Positions 5,560 to 12,398 of a DNA stretch of 12,398 bases are shown piece after piece. Position numbers and translations under genes: made by a program. Under the pieces are notes generated by a model that did no database searches, had not been told where the DNA came from, and worked only from the letters and a program-made list of their open reading frames with translations. Source of the DNA: Desulfurococcales archaeon (GTDB lineage Archaea > Thermoproteota > Thermoprotei_A > Sulfolobales > NBVN01). Location of the stretch: positions 1 to 12,398 of the forward strand of contig JALWQN010000132.1 of assembly GCA_027083115.1 (NCBI GenBank). The letters run 5' to 3'. Within the stretch, counting starts at the first letter, position 1; each line of letters starts with the position of its first letter.

Positions 5560-7218
5560 GTGCCTGATTTATTGCCTAGGCTAGAGCCATTAGGATGTAG
5601 TGTTGATGACAGAGGATTCAAGTGTGATTTCAAGCTCAACAATGAAGACTGGCCTACCCAAGAAGAGAGTGAGATACTGGAAGAAGCGGTTGTTTCGACG
5701 GACTCACATGAACTCCTTATTGAGTATTTGGGTGAATCACGGGATAAGCTTCTTGATTTGCTTGAGCATACGGCTGTTTATAAGGTTAACGGGAAAGAAG
5801 CCTATTTAGAACCGAGTGCAAAGCCCGCACTGGAGAAACGCGTTAATGCTGTCAAGATACTGAATATATCGGCACATAATCCAACCCCAGGAATAAGATT
5901 AGTCAGGATTATTGGCGTTGCGTTCGAAAAAAAGGACGAGCTGAGAGAATATCTTGAATGGCTAAAAGAAGCTGAAAGGAGGGATCACAGGGTTCTGGGC
6001 CTAAAGCTTGATCTCTTCAGCTTTCATGAGGAAGTGGGGCCAGGCCTAGTTATCTACCATCCGAAAGGACAAGTGATTAGGAAAGAACTGATTAAGTTAA
6101 TTAGGGAAGTTAATTCCAGACTAGGTTATGAGGAGGTCTTCACTCCACATATTTTTAGGTCTACCTTATGGAAAATCAGCGGCCACTACAACCTGTATAG
6201 GGATAAGATGGTTCTCACTAAAGTTGAGGGCGAAGAGTATGGAATTAAACCAATGAATTGCCCTGGCCACATTCTGATCTATAAGTCAAAAAAGAGATCA
6301 TATAGGGACCTACCAATAAAGTACTCCGAATTCGGCACAGTCTACAGATGGGAAAAAAGAGGAGAGCTATACGGCTTACTTAGAGTTAGGGGATTCACGC
6401 AGGATGATGGTCATGCTTTCCTTCGGGAAGATCAAGTTAAGGATGAAATTAAAGCAATTATCAGGGAAATAATCTATATCCTTTCGGTATTTGGGTTCAG
6501 TAAGGAAGATGTAAGGATTTACTTATCCACAAAACCTGAGGAACACATAGGTACTGATGAGATGTGGGAGAAGGCCACTGAAGCATTAAGAAGTGCTATC
6601 GAGGAATTAGGGATGCCTTATGAGGTTAGAGAGGGAGAGGGAGCTTTTTATGGGCCCAAAATAGACGTTCACTTCAGAGATTCTTTAGGAAGGTGGTGGC
6701 AATGCAGCACAATACAGGTTGATTTTGCTTTACCCGAACGCTTTGGACTTGAATACGTAACGAGTGATGGAGATTTGAAGAGACCAGTAATGATTCATAG
6801 AGCACTTTTAGGTAGTGTGGAGAGATTTATGGCTATAATTATCGAGGAATTCGTTGGTAAGTTACCCACGTGGATTAGCCCTGTTCAAGCTGTCGTTATA
6901 CCGGTTAGAGAGGAGACCAAGAATTATGCCGAAGAAGTGAGGAATAAATTGCTTAAGGAAGGGTTTAGAGCTAAAGCTGACCTCAGCGACGAGACAGTTT
7001 CTAAGAAAATAAGGAAGGCTTATGATGAAGGGATCCCATATATTTTGCTTGTCGGGCCTGCAGAGACTCAAGCAAGAACAGTTTCTGTTAGGGGGAGAGG
7101 AAACCTTCAAGCAAAAATGATTCCCCTCAAAAAATTCATTAATGCACTAAAGAAGGAAGTGAGTGATAGGTCAGTAAAGCAGCTTGCTTTAGAATTAATT
7201 AGATCTTCCTCAACTTAA
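5560..7218 (+). CDS. thrS: Threonyl-tRNA synthetase, archaeal catalytic form without editing domain
   Basis: This class II aminoacyl-tRNA synthetase joins threonine to tRNA-Thr in the cytoplasm. From the GTG it has 552 residues. The class II core is complete: the motif 1 region GYEEVFTPHIF (189-199), motif 2 FGTVYRWEKRGELYGLLRVRG (258-278) and motif 3 PVMIHRALLGSVERFMA (409-425). The three zinc ligands that read the threonine hydroxyl are present as C234 (in PMNCPGH), H285 (in DDGHAF) and H413. An anticodon-binding domain fills about 441-540. The N-terminal 100 residues match neither a TGS domain nor the HxxxH editing domain of long enzymes. The protein thus resembles the crenarchaeal catalytic-only ThrRS, which relies on a separate editing protein. 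The start is uncertain: no ribosome site or TATA box serves GTG 5560, and 23 further codons upstream look coding. The last 20 bases overlap the convergent gene on the minus strand. Confidence 0.96.
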   Translation: MPDLLPRLEPLGCSVDDRGFKCDFKLNNEDWPTQEESEILEEAVVSTDSHELLIEYLGESRDKLLDLLEHTAVYKVNGKEAYLEPSAKPALEKRVNAVKILNISAHNPTPGIRLVRIIGVAFEKKDELREYLEWLKEAERRDHRVLGLKLDLFSFHEEVGPGLVIYHPKGQVIRKELIKLIREVNSRLGYEEVFTPHIFRSTLWKISGHYNLYRDKMVLTKVEGEEYGIKPMNCPGHILIYKSKKRSYRDLPIKYSEFGTVYRWEKRGELYGLLRVRGFTQDDGHAFLREDQVKDEIKAIIREIIYILSVFGFSKEDVRIYLSTKPEEHIGTDEMWEKATEALRSAIEELGMPYEVREGEGAFYGPKIDVHFRDSLGRWWQCSTIQVDFALPERFGLEYVTSDGDLKRPVMIHRALLGSVERFMAIIIEEFVGKLPTWISPVQAVVIPVREETKNYAEEVRNKLLKEGFRAKADLSDETVSKKIRKAYDEGIPYILLVGPAETQARTVSVRGRGNLQAKMIPLKKFINALKKEVSDRSVKQLALELIRSSST

Positions 7219-8167
7219 TCCCCGCATAAATTAATGTCAAAACAGCAATCAATACTGCAACAACGTAAATAATGTAGCTCATTAATGCTGTGTTTTGCCC
7301 ACCAACATTATTTTGGGACGAATTCTTAACTAAACTAGTGTAGTTGCCAGGATAGATTAGTTGCCCGTTATCCCCTAAAACAATACCTAATTCATAAGGA
7401 TTTAGATAAGCCACGTAAGCCTGCCTTAATGAACCATTAACTATCAGCAGATATTCCCTCACGTCGCTAGCATTAAGGTGAGTTATGGATACTTTATTTA
7501 GTTTTTTCACTGCATCATTAATTGTTAATGATTTAGTGTAGCTGAACTTGCTAAGGAAATACCTAATTATGGGATAATCGTTAAGTAAGGCGTACGCCGA
7601 AATTGGCCCTTCGAACCTTACACCCCAGTAAAGCCTAGCCACATCTATGTAGGGACCAGGCCTAAGGATCCCTATTGGCGTTGAGTTAATGTAGAGAGCG
7701 AATCCAACGATTTTAAAGCCCTCTTGAGTGACTTCGTGGGCCAGTTCGTAATAGCGGCTCCTCAACGAAGAAATCATGTTAGTCGATTCGTTACTTAATT
7801 TTTTCGCTAAAGACACGTTACTTGGATTTAACTCTACATAGAAGTAGTAAGGAACCCATGATGAATTTATCATGGCTTCACTTACCTCCACATAGATCCC
7901 GCTCGACAGATTCCAGATAACCTTAAGGATCCTTAATCTTAGAGCTCCATCAACACCTAAATCCTTCACTTGTGGGTTATTACTTAAGTATTCTTTAAGT
8001 TGAGGAAGACCTCCCAATACATAATTCCTGGCTTCATTAACAACAATATTTTCGGTTATGACCTTATTCCCGAAAACAATTTGTTGAGGAATAATGGATA
8101 CAACCAGCAGAATCAGAAGCATTATTGATGCCTGACTTAAACAAGACTTCATTACTACATCACTCAT
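7199..8167 (-). CDS. Exported, membrane-anchored protein of an envelope ABC system, family not recognised
   Basis: I cannot assign a family. The 322-residue product has a hydrophobic signal or anchor at about 14-33, an extracytoplasmic region of about 260 residues, and a C-terminal membrane segment (about 295-315) followed by the basic tail KLRKI. The outer region holds many N-glycosylation sequons (for example N86, N117, N126, N161, N232, N244, N275), as expected for an archaeal surface protein. It has a mixed alpha/beta look and no cysteines outside the leader. Its ATG overlaps the permease stop (ATGAGTGA), so it is the third gene of the repeat protein-permease operon and probably works with that permease outside the membrane. 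ATG 8152 is a good alternative start: it follows GAGTGATG at 5 bases and gives a cleaner signal peptide (MKSCLSQASIMLL). The 3' end overlaps thrS by 20 bases. Confidence 0.8.
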   Translation of the reverse strand: MSDVVMKSCLSQASIMLLILLVVSIIPQQIVFGNKVITENIVVNEARNYVLGGLPQLKEYLSNNPQVKDLGVDGALRLRILKVIWNLSSGIYVEVSEAMINSSWVPYYFYVELNPSNVSLAKKLSNESTNMISSLRSRYYELAHEVTQEGFKIVGFALYINSTPIGILRPGPYIDVARLYWGVRFEGPISAYALLNDYPIIRYFLSKFSYTKSLTINDAVKKLNKVSITHLNASDVREYLLIVNGSLRQAYVAYLNPYELGIVLGDNGQLIYPGNYTSLVKNSSQNNVGGQNTALMSYIIYVVAVLIAVLTLIYAGIKLRKI

Positions 8168-9377
8168 ACCTTAATGCCATTGCAGGAGGTATTTTAGCTG
8201 CCCTATAAGCAGGGATGAGCCCACCAATTATTCCTACTGCTAAAGTTATCCCTAAAGTATAGCTTAATAATGAAGCAGTTATTTTCGGTGGCGCTTTAAT
8301 AACTATCTTAGAGACTCCTGAACTTATGGTTAGGCCTCTCGAAGCCATAACGAAGGCTCCTCCAGAACCAAGAATTACGCCTATTAAACCACCTATAATG
8401 CTCATCAATATAGCTTCAGCAATAATCATCCACATAACTTGGCCGTCAGTGAAACCCAAGGCTTTAAGCACACCTATTTCCCTAGTTCTCTCAATTACGG
8501 AAGTGATCATTGTTGCTGCGGTACCTGCGACCGCCACCGCAAAAGCCGATAGGGATGTTGAGAACGCTATGAAATCCATGGCTCCAGAGATTGATGAGAC
8601 AACCTTAGCTATCTGCTGAAATGCGATAATATCTACCTTTCCTGCGTAAGTACTCCTTAATTCTTTAACTAATTCATTCACTTGGGTTGGTTTCTTAACA
8701 ATGATGAATATGCCTGACCAAGAATTCATATGGAGTAGCTTCTTTCCTGCTTCCTCAGGCAGGAAAACTCCTGTATCTGGAGACACGAACATAGCTCCAC
8801 CGTATTCTTCATAGACTCCTACAATTCTGACAGTAGCTCTTGTGAAGGTTACCCTACCACCACTCTTAACTTGAGGCATAAGCAATGTCAGCACATCACC
8901 TAATCCATAGAGTTTTTGGCCTGTACTTTCAGAGTAAGCAACGAAATGGCCTATGACTGCAGAAGTAACGTCTGTAGGGGCAGGATATTTACCTACCTGA
9001 AGCTTAAGGTTGCTTATTGCTTCAGATAAGATATCGTTATTTATTGCATACACGTAGACCTGCTTACGTCCTTCCCTAGTCTGAATGTAGGCTTGGGTTA
9101 AGTAGAAGGGCTCAGCAGAACTCGCCTCAGGTAGCCGCTTAATATAGTCTAAATCGCTTTTAGTTAAAGTATGTTCAGAGGTCCCCATAACAACCACAGT
9201 GTTTTGGCCCAAACCTAATAGCTGTGACTCCACGTAACCCCCATACCCCCTCACCACTGAAGTCATCATTACGAGAGCTAAGGGACCTATAGCAATACCC
9301 ACAATAGTTAGCAAAGCCCTCACTTTCTTTTCCGTTAGGGCCTTAAAGGAGTACCTCAAGATATCGGCAATATTCAT
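8160..9377 (-). CDS. ABC transporter permease, MacB/FtsX type
   Basis: A 405-residue membrane subunit of a type VII (MacB/LolC/FtsX-like) ABC system. Residues 1-43 hold the N-terminal amphipathic stretch and first membrane helix (ILRYSFKALTEKKVRALLTIVGIAIG). About 50-260 form the large extracytoplasmic MacB periplasmic-core-like domain. Three more helices lie at about 270-294, 315-345 and 373-395. Between helices 2 and 3 is the conserved cytoplasmic coupling stretch ERTREIGVLKALG (296-308) that contacts the ATPase. The C-terminus PAYRAAKIPPAMALRYE is the classic FtsX-family ending. The length is standard and the gene intact. It lies 12 bases after the surface repeat protein, with a GGTGGT ribosome site, and overlaps the next gene by 8 bases. 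No ATPase is in the window for this permease; it may be encoded further upstream on this strand. Such permeases usually move force or substrates across the envelope rather than importing solutes. Confidence 0.93.
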   Translation of the reverse strand: MNIADILRYSFKALTEKKVRALLTIVGIAIGPLALVMMTSVVRGYGGYVESQLLGLGQNTVVVMGTSEHTLTKSDLDYIKRLPEASSAEPFYLTQAYIQTREGRKQVYVYAINNDILSEAISNLKLQVGKYPAPTDVTSAVIGHFVAYSESTGQKLYGLGDVLTLLMPQVKSGGRVTFTRATVRIVGVYEEYGGAMFVSPDTGVFLPEEAGKKLLHMNSWSGIFIIVKKPTQVNELVKELRSTYAGKVDIIAFQQIAKVVSSISGAMDFIAFSTSLSAFAVAVAGTAATMITSVIERTREIGVLKALGFTDGQVMWMIIAEAILMSIIGGLIGVILGSGGAFVMASRGLTISSGVSKIVIKAPPKITASLLSYTLGITLAVGIIGGLIPAYRAAKIPPAMALRYE

Positions 9378-9380
9378 AAT

Positions 9381-9386
9381 ACCACC
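9381..9386 (-). promoter_or_regulatory. Ribosome binding site of the permease gene
   Basis: On the minus strand GGTGGT lies 3 bases before the ATG at 9377, in the 12-base gap after the surface-protein stop. It fixes the permease start and shows that internal operon genes here use Shine-Dalgarno-type initiation. Confidence 0.55.
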
Positions 9387-9389
9387 AGA

Positions 9390-12300
9390 TCACATTCCTC
9401 CTGTCTGGATAGGGTGCTTCTTCAGGTGATAGTATATCAAAATACCTGCTGTGACTAAGAAACCAATTACCGCTATTGCTATGCTTAGTCTATAAATGTC
9501 TAGGCTTGGCTTCCCTGTAGTTTGGGGTGTTGTATTTGTTGGTTGGTACTTAGGTAATGAGATACTGTATTTCATTATTTCAGGCTCATTGTAAGGATTC
9601 CTGTAGTTTATTATTAGCGTGGCTGTGTGAGTTGTTTCGCTACAGTTTATTGTTACACTGAATGATGTCTGTGATGAAGGGTCGAGGTCACCAATGAATT
9701 CTTCCGGTCCAGAGTGATTGCCTACTTCTAGCTTAGCCGTTATTCTTTGTGCCTGAGCATTACCTAAATTAGTTATTGTAGCTGACACAGAAACCTCATT
9801 ACTTTCCCTCTTAACTGTGATATCCTGAAGTACTAACTTAATGAATGGCTGGATACTTACTGTAAAGGATGCATTAATCGTATGCAAATTCCCTAAGGGA
9901 TCTGTGTAAATTATGCCAGTTAGGAAAGGCACATTACCGTAAGTTATGGGAGTAGGTAGTTGAGGTGATGCGATAGGATTATAGTAAACTGTCACATTAA
10001 TTATTCTTACTTTATTGGGCTGAAGTGTACCCAAATACATCGGGTTTGACTTAGGTAAAAGAACGTAGTACTGTGATGGAGAGTAAAGAGCTAAGTAAAC
10101 ATTATGTACTGGTGCTGTCCCCTCATTAAGTAACTTAACGCGCATTACAAGACTTCTTGAGCTATTAAAGTTTAAGATGTCATCGCTCCATACGTGGATT
10201 AAGTAAGTAGATCCTATGATATTTATGGGCACCTTAAGCGAATAGTTCCTTAGGTCCCCCCACTGATCTAGAAAGGATATTTCTAGGAACGCTGAGTAGT
10301 TGCCGGGTTTAACATTAAGCACATTAACAGGAATCACAAAATAGAGCAGGTCGCCCTTACCTATGTTCTGGGGTGTTTGCGAAGGTAATTCTTTAAGGAT
10401 TTCCGTAATTGTTTTTGGCATACTGCTGGTCGCAGGAATTTGGGGTAAGGAAGATGTTGCAGGTATTTTAACACTAGATTCATTGTTCATGCTTGAAGTG
10501 AACCCTGGAGGAAGCTTAACTTCAGCAACAATACCTCTCATCGTTGGGAAAACATCATTTCTAAAAACAACGTACATTAAATTACCGTAAGTGTTCGGTT
10601 GGGCAGGCCTTCCATACCATCCAGATGTTACGTATTCAATACCCTTACCTAATCCTTGAACTTGAAGGACTACTTCATTATTTACTGTTTTAAGTATTGC
10701 TGCACCTCCAGAATTAATTACGTAAGTCAACAATAACTGTCCTTTATAGTAACCGGGTTCTACATTACCTATGCTGATTGTGAAGGTAAGGTCTGCAGTA
10801 GCTCCCGTAGCCACCGGGCCTGGCAAGTACGTTATGTTATTAGGTCCTGCTATTCTGAAACCCTTTGGTAGTTTAAGGGTTGCTCTAATAGACCTTATAG
10901 CGTAAGGGTAGTGGTTAGCTATGGTTATTACGTAGGTCGCGTTATCGGTTTTAGGATATACAGGCTGGTTATTTTGCCATCCATAATTAACTACATCTAA
11001 GTTTCCTTCCTTCATTCCTGCATACTGCTGGAGCGGTAAGGTAATTAAGAACGTTTTTGTTTCTGGAATATATGCACCATATTGGTTAATGTAGTACCTA
11101 AGATTTATTCTAACAAGGACTTTTCCTTTGCTGATGTTTCCTAAATCGAAGTATGGGTTTATCCTGCATACACCTCCGCTAGGTAATGAGTTAGCACATA
11201 ATCCCTTAGGTTGAATAATCTTGATAGTTTTATTAAGTGACTCAAGGAAGTATTCAACGTTAGTTGCTCCATAACGTCCAGTATTAATGATTTCTATGTG
11301 TGCAGGCATCATTCTCTCAAGCCCGTAAGCAGTTGTGGGTGTTGTGGTTCCCCACCAGTAATTACCAACAGTTATGTTTGGCAAGAACTTGCTGGGGTCA
11401 CTAACTGCTAAGTAAACCTGTAGTGTTTTCGATGAATACATTAATGTGCTTCCTGACCTAATGACATAATTAAGCCTTAATTCACTACCGTATATGCCGG
11501 GCTTGGTGGTGTTAGATACATCAATAGTGAACCTGAGGTCGCATTGTGAACCAGGTGCTAAGCCCGAAATGCATGAGCCACTGAAGGACTTCAGGACAAA
11601 ACCTTTAGGCAGGCTTAGTTCAGGCACGACTGTTGTAACAGTATCTTCACCAAAATTAACCAAGCTGACTTGAAGAGTTAGGTCTTTGGCTGTAGGTAGT
11701 GCTTCAACAGGCACTCCATTACTTAACCACCTTACTTGGGTAATTGAAATAATGTCTTCATTAATTAAGTTTAGAGTTATTGAGTAATTTTTGGTGACGT
11801 AGTATTGGGCGCCATTGTATGTAGCTAAATACTTTATGCTTACATTGAATCTGGCCTTAGGGCTTTGGTAATTACTCACGTTAATCCCGCTGAACCTTAA
11901 GGTAATTACGTTCCCGAAATTCAACGGAGTTGTGGAGGTAGTAATCAAGTAGCTTCTTCCGTCCCGAGTACTCATCCCTTTGGGTAGCATGATAGTTGCG
12001 ACAATAGCATTTATTGTGGAGTGATCTAAGTTCTGCAGAGTTATATATAACCCTGCATTTCTTGAATCGTTATAGGATGCAGTTACCCACCCATAATCCA
12101 CTACCTTCACATAGGGAGGCGATGGCTTAGATACTGATGCTTTAAATGAGGTTTTTCCTTTATATGTGTATGTGACTCCGTCATTTGTTGAAGCTGTGGC
12201 GTTATATTTCATTACGAACCTGTAAGTTCCTGGTGAGGCATTGATGGGTATATCTAAGCCCCTAATACTTGTTGCCGCATAAGCGCCTGAATTTATTGCA

Positions 12301-12398
12301 GGAATATTTACCCTTATTTCCTGAGGTTTTAGTGGTGAAGGAATCATAATAACTGCTGAACCTCCCTGAATGTCCGTAGACCCATTATTAAGTATCCT
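9390..12398 (-). CDS. Giant surface protein of tandem Ig-like (COG1361/NEW3-like) repeats, C-terminally anchored (5' end outside window)
   Basis: At least 1,002 residues are visible, and the frame is open to the right edge. The ATG at 12347 is only an internal methionine: the 17 codons before it (starting RILNNGSTDIQGG) read as the same kind of domain. Counting from that methionine, about seven beta-sandwich units of 110-140 residues follow one another, at about 80, 200, 325, 450, 570, 715 and 835. Most open with an aromatic signature (VDYGW 83, VRWLS 205, NYWWG 329, VNYGW 453, TSGWYG 574, HVWSDD 718) and continue with a strand such as LPKGF. Near the end come a T/P/Q linker (931-948), a membrane helix (about 952-973) and a short basic tail, so nearly all of it stands outside the cell. 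About twenty N-glycosylation sequons are present. As first visible gene of the permease operon it may be an S-layer-like stalk or substrate-guiding partner. This is inference. Confidence 0.88.
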   Translation of the reverse strand, partial: RILNNGSTDIQGGSAVIMIPSPLKPQEIRVNIPAINSGAYAATSIRGLDIPINASPGTYRFVMKYNATASTNDGVTYTYKGKTSFKASVSKPSPPYVKVVDYGWVTASYNDSRNAGLYITLQNLDHSTINAIVATIMLPKGMSTRDGRSYLITTSTTPLNFGNVITLRFSGINVSNYQSPKARFNVSIKYLATYNGAQYYVTKNYSITLNLINEDIISITQVRWLSNGVPVEALPTAKDLTLQVSLVNFGEDTVTTVVPELSLPKGFVLKSFSGSCISGLAPGSQCDLRFTIDVSNTTKPGIYGSELRLNYVIRSGSTLMYSSKTLQVYLAVSDPSKFLPNITVGNYWWGTTTPTTAYGLERMMPAHIEIINTGRYGATNVEYFLESLNKTIKIIQPKGLCANSLPSGGVCRINPYFDLGNISKGKVLVRINLRYYINQYGAYIPETKTFLITLPLQQYAGMKEGNLDVVNYGWQNNQPVYPKTDNATYVITIANHYPYAIRSIRATLKLPKGFRIAGPNNITYLPGPVATGATADLTFTISIGNVEPGYYKGQLLLTYVINSGGAAILKTVNNEVVLQVQGLGKGIEYVTSGWYGRPAQPNTYGNLMYVVFRNDVFPTMRGIVAEVKLPPGFTSSMNNESSVKIPATSSLPQIPATSSMPKTITEILKELPSQTPQNIGKGDLLYFVIPVNVLNVKPGNYSAFLEISFLDQWGDLRNYSLKVPINIIGSTYLIHVWSDDILNFNSSRSLVMRVKLLNEGTAPVHNVYLALYSPSQYYVLLPKSNPMYLGTLQPNKVRIINVTVYYNPIASPQLPTPITYGNVPFLTGIIYTDPLGNLHTINASFTVSIQPFIKLVLQDITVKRESNEVSVSATITNLGNAQAQRITAKLEVGNHSGPEEFIGDLDPSSQTSFSVTINCSETTHTATLIINYRNPYNEPEIMKYSISLPKYQPTNTTPQTTGKPSLDIYRLSIAIAVIGFLVTAGILIYYHLKKHPIQTGGM
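10413..10466 (-). repeat. Short tandem repeat IPATSS(L/M)P in a linker of the surface protein
   Basis: Residues 628-645 of the surface protein (numbered from the methionine at 12347) contain IPATSSLPQ followed at once by IPATSSMPK. The codons of the two copies have diverged, including AGC/AGT against TCT/TCC for the serines, so the copies are not recent. The unit sits inside the fifth Ig-like domain as a Pro/Ser/Thr-rich insertion and probably forms an exposed flexible loop. Confidence 0.6.

Noticed and set aside
5600..5809. Plus-strand open frame of 69 codons
   Set aside because: A shifted frame inside thrS, where the thrS frame is clearly the conserved one.
6862..7110. Minus-strand open frame of 82 codons
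   Set aside because: It is antisense to the thrS anticodon-binding domain, with no start signal or recognisable product.
8326..8619. Plus-strand open frame of 97 codons, rich in Ile/Ala/Pro
   Set aside because: It is antisense to the conserved membrane and coupling part of the FtsX-type permease.
10363..10590. Plus-strand open frame of 75 codons
   Set aside because: It is antisense to the surface repeat protein, whose own frame is continuous and repeat-structured here.
12345..12347. ATG at 12347 as start of the surface protein
   Set aside because: The frame continues to the window edge with residues typical of the same repeat domains, and no promoter or ribosome site is seen, so this is an internal methionine.

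Overview
The window looks like chromosomal DNA of a thermophilic archaeon of the Thermoproteota (crenarchaeal) type. The evidence is a threonyl-tRNA synthetase without an editing domain that resembles the crenarchaeal catalytic-only form, surface proteins rich in N-glycosylation sequons with C-terminal membrane anchors, AT-rich TATA-like boxes placed for leaderless transcripts, purine-rich GGTG/GGAGGTG ribosome sites, and AGG/TTA-rich codon use. Genus cannot be fixed by eye; a Caldivirga/Vulcanisaeta-like lineage is only a guess. No tRNA, rRNA, CRISPR, transposase or other mobile element was seen. Coding density is very high and no gene-free stretch exceeds 120 bases.

Left part, minus strand (1-1422): a two-gene operon of a PadR-type repressor and a DrrA-type ABC exporter ATPase whose C-terminal end runs off the window. 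The genes overlap by 8 bases. The start region of the repressor carries a perfect inverted repeat plus a third direct half-site, which looks like an autoregulatory operator. The 73-base divergent spacer (1423-1495) also carries a second dyad at the presumed TATA position of the plus-strand operon.

Centre, plus strand (1496-7218): a tight three-gene group made of an unrecognised 112-residue protein, a DUF1028-family protein and a B12-binding-type radical SAM protein with a C-terminal TRAM-like domain and a split, cysteine-rich cluster motif. An MFS transporter and threonyl-tRNA synthetase follow, each with its own TATA-like box. The synthetase start is problematic: 23 more in-frame codons lie upstream of the first GTG, right behind a promoter, but have no ATG/GTG/TTG.

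Right part, minus strand (7199-12398): a cell-envelope ABC system. In transcription order it has a giant surface protein of tandem Ig-like repeats with a C-terminal membrane anchor (5' end outside the window), a MacB/FtsX-type permease, and a 322-residue exported protein with hydrophobic segments at both ends. Gaps are 12 bases and an 8-base overlap, so these are almost surely one operon. The matching ATPase is not in the window and may lie beyond position 12398. The operon converges on thrS with a 20-base overlap of coding ends.

The parts most worth following up are the split-motif radical SAM/TRAM protein with its DUF1028 partner, the permease with a repeat-protein partner in place of a recognisable MacA adaptor, and the start of thrS.
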